Assembly: GCF_002091635.1 (NCBI RefSeq)
Contig: NZ_BDAC01000001.1
Coordinates: forward strand, 62,001 to 126,000
Source of the DNA: Pseudomonas indica NBRC 103045
GTDB taxonomy: Bacteria; Pseudomonadota; Gammaproteobacteria; Pseudomonadales; Pseudomonadaceae
DNA: 64,000 bases
Direction: 5' to 3'
The position numbers were made by a program, and so were the translations under genes. Positions 1 through 10,600 of the stretch are shown here, in pieces. The notes beneath the pieces are model-generated. The model saw only the letters and a program-made list of their open reading frames with translations, was not told where the DNA came from and did no database searches. How positions within the stretch are numbered: the first letter of the stretch is position 1; each line of letters begins with the position of its first letter.

Positions 1-505
1 CCGGCCAGAAGTGCACGCTGGTCCCGGTGTTGCGCTTGCCCACGGTGCCGATCACTTCCAGCTCGCTGGCCTTGAAACCGTCGGCGAAGGTCATACGGTA
101 TTCGTTGCCGTCACGCTTGACGCGAACCTCGACGCGGGTCGAAAGGGCGTTGACCACCGAGATACCGACACCGTGCAGACCACCGGAGAACTGGTAGTTC
201 TTGTTGGAGAACTTGCCGCCGGCATGCAGCTTGGTGAGGATCAGCTCGACCCCCGGCACACCCTCTTCCGGGTGGATATCGACCGGCATGCCGCGCCCGT
301 CGTCGATCACTTCCAGGGAATTGTCTTCGTGAAGAATCACCTGCACCGACTTTGCGTGGCCGGCCAGGGCCTCGTCGACGCTGTTGTCGATGACTTCCTG
401 GGCCAGGTGGTTGGGGCGCGTGGTGTCGGTGTACATGCCCGGGCGCTTGCGCACCGGGTCGAGGCCGGAAAGGACTTCGATGGCGTCTGCGTTGTAACTG
501 GCCAT
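1..505 (-). CDS. parE: DNA topoisomerase IV subunit B, 5' part (cut by window edge)
   Basis: This is the ATPase subunit of topoisomerase IV, which decatenates daughter chromosomes with ParC. Only the first 168 codons are in the window and the gene continues beyond base 1. The translation starts MASYNADAIEVLSG and shows the GHKL ATPase landmarks: the N box (IDNSVDEAL, Asn about residue 41), the G1 box (DDGRGMP, about 68-74) and the glycine-rich lid (GGLHGVG, about 107-113). These separate it from kinases and fit ParE/GyrB. The ATG at 503-505 is chosen because the known ParE N-terminus begins there; the ribosome-binding site is weak. It follows yqiA by 10 bases on the same strand and is probably its co-transcribed neighbour. 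GyrB is the alternative family member, but the short N-terminus and the yqiA-cpdA context favour ParE. Confidence 0.95.
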   Translation of the reverse strand, partial: MASYNADAIEVLSGLDPVRKRPGMYTDTTRPNHLAQEVIDNSVDEALAGHAKSVQVILHEDNSLEVIDDGRGMPVDIHPEEGVPGVELILTKLHAGGKFSNKNYQFSGGLHGVGISVVNALSTRVEVRVKRDGNEYRMTFADGFKASELEVIGTVGKRNTGTSVHFWP

Positions 506-515
506 GGGGTCTCGT

Positions 516-1136
516 TCAGTTCAGAGTGGAAAAGTCGAAATCGTTCCAGAGCCGGGGAGCGAAGCCGGCAAACGCCAGGAGTGCCGGCAGGCGCTCGGCG
601 AACCCCTGGAAACCGTGGTCGCCACCGGCCTGGATACGCAGGGCGCATCCCCTGTAGAAGGCTTCCGCCTGACGGTAATCCAGCGTTTCGTCGGCCGTCT
701 GCAGCCATACCTGGTAGCGCGTCGGATCGTTCGGCGGCGCCACTTCCAGCTCGGCGAGGGCGTCCACGTGATCCTTCGTCAGCTCCCAGGTCTCGCCGCT
801 GTAATAGTTCGTCTGCGGCCCGAGATGGCTGTCGAACAAGCGGTGCGGGTTCACCGCCGGGTTGATCAGCAACGCCTTCAAGCCATGGCGTTCGGCCAGG
901 TGGGTGGCATAGTAGCCGCCCAGGGAACTGCCGACCAGCACCGGTCGGCCCAGCTCGCCGATCAGCTCCTCGAGCAGGGCGATGGCCTGGCGAGGGTGGT
1001 GCGGCAACGCCGGCACCCGCAGGTGCTCGGCCAGACCGAGGATCTGCATGGCGCGCAGCAACTGGCTGGCCTTGAGCGAGGCCGGCGAGCTGTTGAGGCC
1101 GTGGAGATAGAGAATCGAAGGCGTGACGTCGGACAT
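516..1136 (-). CDS. yqiA: YqiA-type esterase (alpha/beta hydrolase)
   Basis: This is a 206-residue alpha/beta hydrolase of the YqiA esterase family. The start is MSDVTPSILYLHGLNSSP; the YLHG segment is the oxyanion-hole strand typical of this family. The nucleophile elbow is GSSLGG (Ser about residue 69), and the C-terminal GGDHGFQGF carries the probable catalytic His. The reading frame stays open upstream to 1220, where a TTG overlaps the cpdA stop, but those 28 residues are unlike the family. I therefore place the start at the ATG at 1134-1136, although no good Shine-Dalgarno precedes it. It sits between cpdA and parE on the same strand, the usual gammaproteobacterial order. The physiological substrate is not known to me. 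Confidence 0.9.
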   Translation of the reverse strand: MSDVTPSILYLHGLNSSPASLKASQLLRAMQILGLAEHLRVPALPHHPRQAIALLEELIGELGRPVLVGSSLGGYYATHLAERHGLKALLINPAVNPHRLFDSHLGPQTNYYSGETWELTKDHVDALAELEVAPPNDPTRYQVWLQTADETLDYRQAEAFYRGCALRIQAGGDHGFQGFAERLPALLAFAGFAPRLWNDFDFSTLN

Positions 1137-1216
1137 GTGCGGGTTGGAACTCGAACCTGGACTGAAACAGGAACGGTACCAGCTTTCGACCGCCCGCCTC
1201 CAGCGAGAGCCCCGGG

Positions 1217-2038
1217 TCAATATCCCTTGATGCTGTAGTCGATCTCGAAATCGATGCCGGTGACACGGGAAACACCGGTCTCCAGGCGCCCGTCGCCGAA
1301 CAGCCGCAACCAGCGGTATCCCGGCGGCTCCTTGTCGACCCGGAACTCTTCGCTACCGGGAGCGAACTGGACGCAGGTGGACGGCGATGCCAGCAGCCGC
1401 ACGCCCTTGCGTACCTGATCGTATTCCTGGTGGACATGTCCCCAGAGCACCGCCCGCACCTGCGGGTGACGGTCGAGCACAGCGAACAGCGCACCCGGAT
1501 TGCACACGCCGATCGGGTCCAACCAGCGGCAACCGACCGGTACCGGATGATGATGGAAGCACACAAGGTGATGACGCTCGGGCGCCTCGCTCAGAGCCCG
1601 CTCGAGCAGCGCTAGTTGTTCATCGCCCAAGTGCCCCGGCACCGCGCCGGGAATGGAGGAGTCGAGGAGAATGATGCGCCAGGCGCCGAGATCGACGACC
1701 GGCTCCAGCAGCTCGCTGCCGGCACAGGCCTCGCGCATGCTCGGCAGTTCATCGTGATTGCCGGGGAACCAGCGCGCCGGGGCCGGAATCTGCGCTGTCA
1801 GCTCACGGAAATGTTCGTAGGACTCCAGCGAGCCGTCCTGCGACAGATCCCCGCTGGCCAGCACCAGGTCGATCTGCGGCTGTTCGCTGAGAACACGTTC
1901 TATCACCCGCTGCAGGCTGTCCTGGGTATCCATGCCCAGGAGCTTGCCATCGGCCGTGGCGAATAAATGACTGTCGGATAGCTGCACCAGCAGTACCGAC
2001 GAATCAGCAGCGAAAGTGGACGCGCTCGGCAAGGCCAT
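1217..2038 (-). CDS. cpdA: 3',5'-cyclic AMP phosphodiesterase CpdA
   Basis: CpdA hydrolyses cAMP to AMP in the cytoplasm and so limits Crp/Vfr signalling. The protein (up to 273 residues) has the calcineurin-like metallophosphoesterase motifs in order: LSDSHLF (Asp22, His24), SGDLSQDG, PGNHDE, CFHHHP and GHVHQE, which together bind the dinuclear metal centre. Length and motif spacing fit CpdA. Start choice is uncertain: AAGGAG abuts the ATG at 2036-2038 with no spacer, whereas a TTG two codons further in has a normal 6-base spacer. The gene lies between a DUF1249 gene and yqiA on one strand, in the order nudF-DUF1249-cpdA-yqiA-parE. About 200 bases separate it from the gene upstream, enough for its own promoter. 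Confidence 0.95.
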   Translation of the reverse strand: MALPSASTFAADSSVLLVQLSDSHLFATADGKLLGMDTQDSLQRVIERVLSEQPQIDLVLASGDLSQDGSLESYEHFRELTAQIPAPARWFPGNHDELPSMREACAGSELLEPVVDLGAWRIILLDSSIPGAVPGHLGDEQLALLERALSEAPERHHLVCFHHHPVPVGCRWLDPIGVCNPGALFAVLDRHPQVRAVLWGHVHQEYDQVRKGVRLLASPSTCVQFAPGSEEFRVDKEPPGYRWLRLFGDGRLETGVSRVTGIDFEIDYSIKGY

Positions 2039-2242
2039 CTCCTTGAGCGGAATTAGCAGGAATTATGGTGGTTCTCGTCGAAAAGGGTATACCCGAGAAA
2101 TAGAAGCAGATCACAGTTAGCAGTGAATCGGCGCGGCTCCCGATTACTGAAGGGTATCGCGGAACTTTCGCTGGCCCAGGAACGGATACTCGCCGGTCAC
2201 GATGCAGCGCACACCTGGATTGTGCGGCCCGCAACAATTCGC

Positions 2243-2689
2243 TCAGAGCACAGGAACCAGTTCATGGCCACAGGCGAGGCAGTGGCTGAGCCATTCGCCC
2301 AGGAACAGGTTGAGCTGCGACTTCTCGTCCGGCTGGTGCATCGCGGCGTTGGGGTAGGCGTAGATGCTGCGGAAGCGCCGCGCGTTTTCCGCACTGATCA
2401 CTTCGGCCATGCGCGCATCGTGATAGACCCGCACCTCCATCCGCGGCACCGGCAGCCAGGGCAGGCTGTGTTCCTGGCGAACCTGCAGCGTGGTGGTGTA
2501 AGGGCAGGTTTCCACCACGTCCAGCGCCAGCACGCCGAGCAGATACTCGCCCTGACTCAGCGCCACGCGCCGCGATCCCGGCCCGTCGCGCATTTCCGGC
2601 AGCAGGCGCATCAGCCGGGCATAGTTGGCTTCGCAGGCGGCCTGGAGTTCGACCAGATCGACCCGGTAGCGCTCGCGTAACAGATTCAC
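2243..2689 (-). CDS. DUF1249 family protein of unknown function
   Basis: A 148-residue cytoplasmic protein of the DUF1249 family, commonly found between nudF and cpdA in gammaproteobacteria. Its function is unknown. The frame is open much further upstream, inside nudF, so the start must be chosen. A GTG at 2687-2689 overlaps the nudF TGA (GTGA) and has GAGGG about 8 bases before it. It gives the family-like N-terminus VNLLRERYRVDLVELQAA. A conserved-looking C-terminal stretch contains QLNLFLGEWLSHCLACGH with two cysteines. No signal peptide or membrane segment is seen. The stop/start overlap implies translational coupling to nudF, but that alone does not show a role in ADP-ribose metabolism. 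Confidence 0.85.
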   Translation of the reverse strand: MNLLRERYRVDLVELQAACEANYARLMRLLPEMRDGPGSRRVALSQGEYLLGVLALDVVETCPYTTTLQVRQEHSLPWLPVPRMEVRVYHDARMAEVISAENARRFRSIYAYPNAAMHQPDEKSQLNLFLGEWLSHCLACGHELVPVL

Positions 2690-3297
2690 GACCACAGCCC
2701 TCGCACTTCGGCGCGGTTCAGCGCCAGCCACTGCAAGGCGATGATGCTGGCGGCATTGCTGATCCGCCCATCCTTCACCGCCTGCAAGGCGTCCTCCAGC
2801 GGCCAGACATGGACCTTGATGTCCTCGCCCTCCTCCGGCAACCCATGGATACCACCGGCACCCCCGCTGTCGCAGCGTCCGAGGTATAGGAATACGCGTT
2901 CGTCGCTGCCGCCCGGCGATGGGAAATAGGTAGTGATCGGCCACAGCGAGCTGAGCGTCAGCCCCGCCTCTTCGGCAGCTTCGCGGTGAGCCACCTCTTC
3001 CGGCTCTTCAGCCTTGTCGATCAGACCGGCGACCAGTTCGAGCAACCAGGGATTACTGCACTTCTGCATGGCGCCGACCCGGAATTGTTCGATCAGCACG
3101 ACGCAATCGCGCTGCGGATCGTAGGGCAGCACGCAGACCGCATCGTGCCGCACGAACAGCTCGCGACTGAGCACCGGTCCCATACCCCCGGCGAACTGGC
3201 GATGGCGCAAATGCAGGCGATCGAGCCTGTAGAAGCCCTGGAAACAGGACTCGCGCTGGATGATCTCGACATCCGGATGTTCCATCCGCTCCGCCAT
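2686..3297 (-). CDS. nudF: ADP-ribose pyrophosphatase (Nudix hydrolase)
   Basis: This enzyme hydrolyses ADP-ribose and similar ADP-sugars to AMP plus a sugar phosphate. The 203-residue protein carries a complete Nudix box: the glycine of GLIDKAEEP opens it and REAAEEAGL closes it, supplying the metal-binding glutamates (about residues 92-114). Length and the N-terminal FQGFYRLDRLHLRH segment fit the NudF/ADPRase subfamily. The ATG at 3295-3297 is preceded by AGGGGGA at a reasonable distance; a second ATG at codon 5 is a possible alternative. It heads the minus-strand group nudF-DUF1249-cpdA-yqiA-parE, and its TGA overlaps the next start. About 200 bases with two hairpins separate it from thiC upstream. 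Confidence 0.92.
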   Translation of the reverse strand: MAERMEHPDVEIIQRESCFQGFYRLDRLHLRHRQFAGGMGPVLSRELFVRHDAVCVLPYDPQRDCVVLIEQFRVGAMQKCSNPWLLELVAGLIDKAEEPEEVAHREAAEEAGLTLSSLWPITTYFPSPGGSDERVFLYLGRCDSGGAGGIHGLPEEGEDIKVHVWPLEDALQAVKDGRISNAASIIALQWLALNRAEVRGLWS

Positions 3298-3375
3298 TCG
3301 ATTCCCCCTACCTCATACAAAGAACGGGCCCCGTAAGGCCACGTGAACACCGCATCGGCCACAGCCCGCGCATCC

Positions 3376-3445
3376 GGGAGCGCTTCCGCTCCCGCATCGC
3401 TTCGACTGTTCGCCACTCCGGCGCGGGCCGATCGGCAAGATCGGC
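3376..3445 (-). terminator. two GC-rich hairpins between thiC and nudF (possible thiC terminator)
   Basis: Two perfect 7-bp hairpins lie downstream of thiC: GGGAGCG/CGCTCCC with a 4-base loop at 3376-3393, and GCCGATC/GATCGGC with a 5-base loop at 3427-3445. Neither is followed by a T tract on either strand, so intrinsic termination is only a possibility. The rest of the 3298-3496 gap should contain the nudF promoter, which I cannot pin down. Confidence 0.3.
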
Positions 3446-3496
3446 ACCGCCGTTCACACAGCCTGCGTGGGCCCGTCCCGGTCAGTCAACCACTCC

Positions 3497-5569
<2,073 letters not shown>

Positions 5570-5791
5570 AACCTGCGCAGTCTAATCAAGCCGGGAAGAG
5601 AAAACCAACCCGAGGGTCAAAAAGCCTTGACCGTTTCGTCGGAAAGCGACCGAAGGGCCGACCGGCGCCGTATTGTTCCCGCCAGGCAACATAGCTTGTT
5701 GCAAACTACACTCATGGGCTGGCCGGCACACCTTGACCCGCTTGGGTGGCGCCCGTAGCCTTGCTCGACTCTCCGGAATCTAGGATTGATC

Positions 5792-7231
5792 ATGCTGCGC
5801 AGACTCTCCCTGGCTATCGCCATAGCCGCCGCCTCTGCCGGACCGGCCTGGGCAGAAGAAGCCCCCTTGTCAGCCAAGACCGACTTGGTCACTGTCTACC
5901 AGGAAGCGGTCGCCAACAACGCCGACCTCGCCGCTGCCCGTGCCAACTACGAGGCCAGCCGCGAAGTCGTGCCGCAGGCACGCGCCGGCCTGCTGCCGAA
6001 CCTGTCCGCGGGCGCTTCGATGAACGACACCCGCACCGAGCTGGACTCGCCGTCGGCCTCGTTCTCGCGCAGCGGAACCGTCTACCAGGCCAACCTGACC
6101 CAGCCGATCTTCCGCGCCGACCGCTGGTTCCAGTTGCAGGCCGCCGAAGCCACCAGCGAGCAGGCCGCCCTGGAATTCTCCGCGACCCAGCAGAACCTGA
6201 TCCTGCAGAGCGCCGAAGCCTACTTCGCCGTACTCCGCGCCCAGGACAACCTGGCTGCCACCAAGGCCGAGGAAGCCGCGTTCAAACGCCAGCTCGACCA
6301 GGCCAACGAACGTTTCGATGTCGGCCTCTCGGACAAGACCGACGTGCTCGAGGCCCAGGCCGGCTACGACAGCGCCCGCGCCAACCGCCTGATCGCCCAG
6401 CGCCAGGTGGAGGATGCCTTCCAGGCGCTGGTCACCCTGACCAACCGCGACCACGGCTCGCTCGAAGGTATCGTACACACCCTGCCGGTGCTGGCGCCGA
6501 CCCCGAACGACGCCACCGCCTGGGTGGACACCGCCGCCAAGCAGAACCTCAACCTGCTGGCCAGCAACTACGCGGTCGACGCGGCCGAAGAAACCCTGCG
6601 CCAGCGCAAGGCCGGTCACGCACCGACCCTGGACGCAGTGGCCAGCTACCAGAAAGGCGACAACGACGCCATGGGCTTCACCAACAGCCTGGGCAGCAGC
6701 ACCCGCATCAGCGGCGACGTCGAGCAGCGCACCATCGGCCTGCAGCTCAACATCCCGATCTACAGCGGCGGCCTGACCAGCTCCCAGGTGCGCGAGTCCT
6801 ACCAGCGCCTGACCCAGTCCGAACAGCAGCGCGAAAGCCTGCGCCGCCAGGTGGTGCAGAACACCCGCGACCTGCACCGCGCGGTGAACACCGACGTCGA
6901 GCAGGTTCAGGCGCGCCGGCAGACCATCATTTCCAGCCAGAGCGCGCTGGAAGCCACCGAGATCGGCTATCAGGTCGGCACCCGCAACATCGTCGACGTG
7001 CTGGACGCCCAGCGTCAGCTCTACAGCTCGGTACGCGACTACAACAACGCGCGCTACGACTACATCCTCAACAACTTGCGCCTGAAGCAGGCCGCCGGCA
7101 CCCTGAGCCCGGCCGACCTGGAAGACCTGGCCCGTTTCCTCAAGTCGGATTACGACCCGGACAAGGACTTCCTGCCGCCGGACCTGGCCAAGGCCGCCGA
7201 GGCCAGCCTGCGTAACAGCCAAGACTATTGA
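5792..7231 (+). CDS. opmH: TolC family outer-membrane efflux protein (OpmH-like)
   Basis: A 479-residue outer-membrane channel of the TolC family, the exit duct for RND pumps and type I secretion systems. It begins MLRRLSLAIAIAAASAGPAWAEE, a signal peptide with probable cleavage after AWA. The rest shows the two repeated halves of outer-membrane efflux proteins, with long helical coiled-coil stretches and the typical YQVGTRNIVDVLDAQRQLYSS segment near residues 390-412. The ATG at 5792 is preferred over an in-frame TTG two codons upstream because AGGA sits 6 bases before it. Position next to thiC matches PAO1 PA4974, named OpmH, the channel I recall as the partner of the triclosan pump TriABC. 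The partner pump is not in this window. The gene ends at a perfect 13-bp hairpin shared with the convergent gene. Confidence 0.92.
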   Translation: MLRRLSLAIAIAAASAGPAWAEEAPLSAKTDLVTVYQEAVANNADLAAARANYEASREVVPQARAGLLPNLSAGASMNDTRTELDSPSASFSRSGTVYQANLTQPIFRADRWFQLQAAEATSEQAALEFSATQQNLILQSAEAYFAVLRAQDNLAATKAEEAAFKRQLDQANERFDVGLSDKTDVLEAQAGYDSARANRLIAQRQVEDAFQALVTLTNRDHGSLEGIVHTLPVLAPTPNDATAWVDTAAKQNLNLLASNYAVDAAEETLRQRKAGHAPTLDAVASYQKGDNDAMGFTNSLGSSTRISGDVEQRTIGLQLNIPIYSGGLTSSQVRESYQRLTQSEQQRESLRRQVVQNTRDLHRAVNTDVEQVQARRQTIISSQSALEATEIGYQVGTRNIVDVLDAQRQLYSSVRDYNNARYDYILNNLRLKQAAGTLSPADLEDLARFLKSDYDPDKDFLPPDLAKAAEASLRNSQDY

Positions 7232-7239
7232 TCGGCTCC

Positions 7240-7272
7240 CGGCATGGATACGTGCAAGGCGTATCCATGCCG
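7240..7272. terminator. perfect 13-bp hairpin between convergent genes
   Basis: CGGCATGGATACG (7240-7252) pairs exactly with CGTATCCATGCCG (7260-7272) around a 7-base loop. It starts 8 bases after the opmH stop and lies just beyond the stop of the opposing EEP-family gene. Neither side has a clear T tract, so it may be a weak bidirectional terminator or a transcript-end stabiliser. Confidence 0.6.
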
Positions 7273-7314
7273 GAACCCCGAATCTCCCCCTCCCGCTCTC
7301 CGCCTCCTTGACCC

Positions 7315-8277
7315 TTACGGGTACCCGACCAGATACGCCACCGGGAAGTGATCGCTTCGCAATACCTTCCCCAGATAGATCCGTTGCACCGTGGCATAGA
7401 CCTTGTTCGAGTTTATTTGGCCGACGGAATCGAAGCTCTTTGTCTTATCGCTCCAGGTCCTGACCGATATCGACGCGTGGCAGATCGATTTCCACTGACA
7501 GCTTTCGTGGATATAGGCGTAGTCCAGCAGTGACGGAACCGCGATGTCGCCGGCCTCGACATCCGTCCCCATCGTGGCGTTCACGTACTGGCTCTCGCTC
7601 AGTTGCATCGGCCCCAGCGAATTCTTCTTCTCCTGCTGATACAACTGTTTGGCCAGCGCCACGGAGCTGCGGATGGAGATATGGGTGAAACCTGCATTGC
7701 CGGGCTCGCAGCGATACATCTTGTCATGCCCCGGCAAGGTGATGCTTTCCGGCGCATCGCTGGCATGGGTGTTCAGATCGCCGCCGAAGAATACCAATCG
7801 CTTGATGCCCTCGCCCTGGAAGCCGCCCAGCAACTTGATATCGTCCTGGACCTGCTCCAATGCTGCCTTCGAAGCATTCGCGTGACAGAAGGCGAAGACG
7901 TTGCCGCTCTTATCGCTCAGCAGCAGTGTGGCGCGTATGGCCTTCTCACCCAAGGGCAATTCGAACGGTTCGAAGTAGTCAGCCGCGATGTCGCTGCGGA
8001 CGAACACCATCGACCCCAGCGTCGTGCCCTTGCGCAGACCGCCCTCCAGGCTCAGCGACACCTTCATTTCGTAAGCGCCCTTGAGGTCGTCGACCAATCG
8101 CAGATTGGGATTGCCGGTGGTACCCACTTCGAAGAGCGCGACGATCTCGGGCTTCAGGGTTGCCAGCGTGGTCGACAACGCATCCAGCTTTTCCTCGTAC
8201 GCCTCGCTCATCGGCTTACGTTCGTTCTGGTGATTGAGGTGCTGAGTGTTCCACATGAGGATCTTGACGGTAGGCAC
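7315..8277 (-). CDS. endonuclease/exonuclease/phosphatase (EEP) family protein, function unknown
   Basis: A 320-residue protein of the metal-dependent EEP superfamily (DNase I/exonuclease III/inositol-phosphatase fold). The landmarks are present in order: MWNTQHLN near the N-terminus (Asn ligand), ALFEVGTTGN (metal Glu), FGGDLNTHASD (Asp/Asn pair), DYAYIH, and a C-terminal RSDHFPV holding the catalytic Asp-His. No signal peptide or membrane segment is visible. The frame is open far upstream into waaA, but the GTG at 8275-8277 has GGGAGGAG 5 bases before it and gives VPTVKILMWNTQHL, where the fold should begin. It is somewhat AT-richer than its neighbours (bases 7441-7500 hold 32 G/C of 60), and I do not recall it in PAO1 at this site, which suggests transfer. 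The substrate could be nucleic acid, phospholipid or a phosphorylated small molecule. Confidence 0.75.
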   Translation of the reverse strand: MPTVKILMWNTQHLNHQNERKPMSEAYEEKLDALSTTLATLKPEIVALFEVGTTGNPNLRLVDDLKGAYEMKVSLSLEGGLRKGTTLGSMVFVRSDIAADYFEPFELPLGEKAIRATLLLSDKSGNVFAFCHANASKAALEQVQDDIKLLGGFQGEGIKRLVFFGGDLNTHASDAPESITLPGHDKMYRCEPGNAGFTHISIRSSVALAKQLYQQEKKNSLGPMQLSESQYVNATMGTDVEAGDIAVPSLLDYAYIHESCQWKSICHASISVRTWSDKTKSFDSVGQINSNKVYATVQRIYLGKVLRSDHFPVAYLVGYP

Positions 8278-8374
8278 TGCGGCTCCTCCCTGATGGCCCG
8301 CGACTGCATGGCCGCCCGCGACGATTACGGGCGACGCCTCAAAGGTAGCAGGCGCGAGGCAAAGTGCGAGCCGC

Positions 8375-9652
8375 TCAGTGGTTCTTGGCGAACAGCCGGT
8401 CCAGGCCGTCCAGCAGCCGCTGCAGGGCGCCCTGGTTGCTTTGGAGAACCGCCAGGCCGGCGGCGCGCATCCGCTCGGCACGGGCGGGCTCGTCCCAGAG
8501 CTGCAGCAGCGTTTCGGCCAATGCCGTGGCGTCGCCCGTCTCGCGCAGCGCGCCGGCGTCCCGGAGCTGCGCGGCGATATCGAGGAAGTTGAACAGGTGC
8601 GGACCGCTCAATACCGGCTTGCCCAGGGCGGCCGGCTCCAGCAGGTTGTGTCCGCCATTCGGCACCAGGCTGCCGCCGACGAAAGCCTGATCGGCCAGCG
8701 CATAGAGGAACAGCAGCTCGCCCATGGTGTCGCCGACCAGCACCTGGGTCTGCCCGGTTATCGCCACGCCGGCCGAGCGCCGCTCGCTGGCGAAACCTTC
8801 GCGGCGACACAGCTCGAACACGCCGTTGAAGCGCTCCGGGTGGCGCGGCACCAGGATCAACAACGCCTCGGGATGGCACTGCAGGACCTGCCGATGGGCC
8901 GCCAGGACGATTTCATCCTCGCCGGCATGGGTGCTCGCTGCGATCCACACCGGCCTGCCGTTCAGTCCCCACTGCTCGCGCAAAAGCGCGGCACGCTCCA
9001 GCAGTGCGGGGTCGATGGTCAGGTCGAATTTGATCGAACCGGTCACACTGACCGCTTCCGGACGCGCGCCCAGGTGGCGGAAGCGCTCGGCCTCGGCCTC
9101 GGTCTGCACCGCCAGCCAGCTCATTTCCGCCAGCATCGGCGCGGTCAGCTTGGCGAAGCGCGCATAGCCACGGGCAGAGCGTTCGGACAGCCGCGCATTC
9201 GCCAGGGCAACCGGAATGCCGCGCCGGGAGCAGGCATGGATATGGTTGGGCCACAGTTCGGTTTCCATGATCACCGCCAGACGCGGCTGTACCCGATCCA
9301 GGAAGCGCGCGGCTGCCCAGGGCAGGTCATAGGGCAAGTAGCAATGCCGGACGCTGTCGCCGAACAGCGCGCGAATGCGCTCCGAGCCGGTCGGGGTCAT
9401 GCAGGTGACGGTGATCGGCAACCCCGGATGGCGCGCCTGCAAGGAACGGATCATCGGCGCGGCGGCGATGCTCTCCCCCACTGATACCGCATGCACCCAG
9501 ATGCCGCCAGCCGACACCGCTGGCAAGCCAAAGCCAAACCGCTCACCTATACGTCGCGCATAGGCCGGCGCGCGCCAGGCCCGCCAGGCCAGGCGAAGGG
9601 CAATCAGAGGCAAACCGAGGTGAAACAGCAAGGTATAGAGGAGACGATTCAT
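8375..9652 (-). CDS. waaA: 3-deoxy-D-manno-octulosonic acid (Kdo) transferase WaaA
   Basis: WaaA transfers Kdo residues from CMP-Kdo onto lipid IVA at the inner face of the inner membrane, the first step of LPS core assembly. The 425-residue protein starts MNRLLYTLLFHLGLPL with an N-terminal membrane anchor. It continues with the WaaA-specific GGIWVHAVSVGE segment and a GT-B C-terminal domain containing FVGGSLVPNGGHNLLEPAALGKPVL. The ORF track is open to 9715, but the ATG at 9650-9652 gives the family N-terminus; a Shine-Dalgarno is not evident. It is separated from the EEP gene downstream by 97 bases and lies 63 bases after the LysR gene stop. The remaining core genes are 7 kb away, as in PAO1. 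Confidence 0.95.
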   Translation of the reverse strand: MNRLLYTLLFHLGLPLIALRLAWRAWRAPAYARRIGERFGFGLPAVSAGGIWVHAVSVGESIAAAPMIRSLQARHPGLPITVTCMTPTGSERIRALFGDSVRHCYLPYDLPWAAARFLDRVQPRLAVIMETELWPNHIHACSRRGIPVALANARLSERSARGYARFAKLTAPMLAEMSWLAVQTEAEAERFRHLGARPEAVSVTGSIKFDLTIDPALLERAALLREQWGLNGRPVWIAASTHAGEDEIVLAAHRQVLQCHPEALLILVPRHPERFNGVFELCRREGFASERRSAGVAITGQTQVLVGDTMGELLFLYALADQAFVGGSLVPNGGHNLLEPAALGKPVLSGPHLFNFLDIAAQLRDAGALRETGDATALAETLLQLWDEPARAERMRAAGLAVLQSNQGALQRLLDGLDRLFAKNH

Positions 9653-9715
9653 GGCGGCGGAGCTTAGCGCTTCAGGGGGTGAAGGGTAAGAGGGATAGGG
9701 GAGACGGCCCCGCAC

Positions 9716-10600
9716 TCACCCTTCACTTCCCAAATGCCGCGCCAGCGCATCGCCCAGCCAGCGCGCCGCCGGCCCCAGCGCCTCATCGCGACGACAGACC
9801 AGTTCCACCACCAGCGGCGGTGGCGTCCAGTCGCTACGCAATTCCAGCAAGTGGCCTTGGTAGGTGGGGTACGAGGCGACGTGACGCGGCAACCAGGCCC
9901 AACCCAAATCGCGCATCACCAGCTCGGCCATGGCGTAGAAACTGTCGGCACGCCAGACCAACGGGCTGATCTGTTCGCCGCCGGAATAGTGGCTGTCCTG
10001 CGGCGTCATCAACAGTTGCCGATGCTGCGCGAGGGTTCGGCGGTCGGCATAGGGCACCCTCGCCAGGGGATGGCCAGCGCCGCAGACGGTCACCATCTCG
10101 ATGGTGCCCAGGCGCTGCCGCTCCAGGGCTTCCGGCATCTGCTCGTGGTGGAACAGCAGGCCGAGGTCGGCGCGTCGCTCCACCAGCTTGCGCGCCACAT
10201 CGCCCTGGGCACCGCTGGCCAGTTGCACTTCCAACAGCGGAAAGGCATGGACCAGTGCCTCCAGACTGGCGAGTACCGGCTGATAAGGCATGGCTTCGTC
10301 CTGGGCCAGGCGCAGGCGTGCTTCCTCGCCGCGCTGCAGCCCGTTGGCACGTCCTTGCAGGCGCTGGCATTGCTGCAACACCGCACGTGCTTCCTCGTGC
10401 AAGGCCTTGCCCGCCTCGGTGAGCTGCGGCATTCGACCGCCGCTGCGCTCGAACAGCCGCACGCCGAGGTCCTCTTCCAGCAAGGCCACCGCCTGGCTCA
10501 CCGCCGATTGCGCGCGGTGCAAATCGCGCGCCGCCGCGGAGAAGGAGCCGTGTTCGCATACGGCGACGAAAGCGCTGAGCTGATCCAGATTCCACTGCAC
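9716..10600 (-). CDS. LysR-family transcriptional regulator, divergent from SMR exporter
   Basis: A 294-residue LysR-type regulator. The N-terminal helix-turn-helix is clear (LDQLSAFVAVCEHGSFSAAARDLHRAQSAVSQAVALLEEDLG split over about residues 5-47, followed by LFERSGG). The remainder resembles the LysR substrate-binding domain. It begins with GTG at 10598-10600, with GGAG 7 bases upstream. It is divergent from the SMR exporter gene, and LysR regulators often control the divergent neighbour, so that exporter is the most likely target. The effector is unknown. Position corresponds to PAO1 PA4989. Confidence 0.88.
   Translation of the reverse strand: MQWNLDQLSAFVAVCEHGSFSAAARDLHRAQSAVSQAVALLEEDLGVRLFERSGGRMPQLTEAGKALHEEARAVLQQCQRLQGRANGLQRGEEARLRLAQDEAMPYQPVLASLEALVHAFPLLEVQLASGAQGDVARKLVERRADLGLLFHHEQMPEALERQRLGTIEMVTVCGAGHPLARVPYADRRTLAQHRQLLMTPQDSHYSGGEQISPLVWRADSFYAMAELVMRDLGWAWLPRHVASYPTYQGHLLELRSDWTPPPLVVELVCRRDEALGPAARWLGDALARHLGSEG

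Noticed and set aside
5570..5791. possible small gene between the TPP riboswitch and opmH
   Set aside because: Frames here are short and lack ribosome sites; the space is better explained as two divergent promoters.
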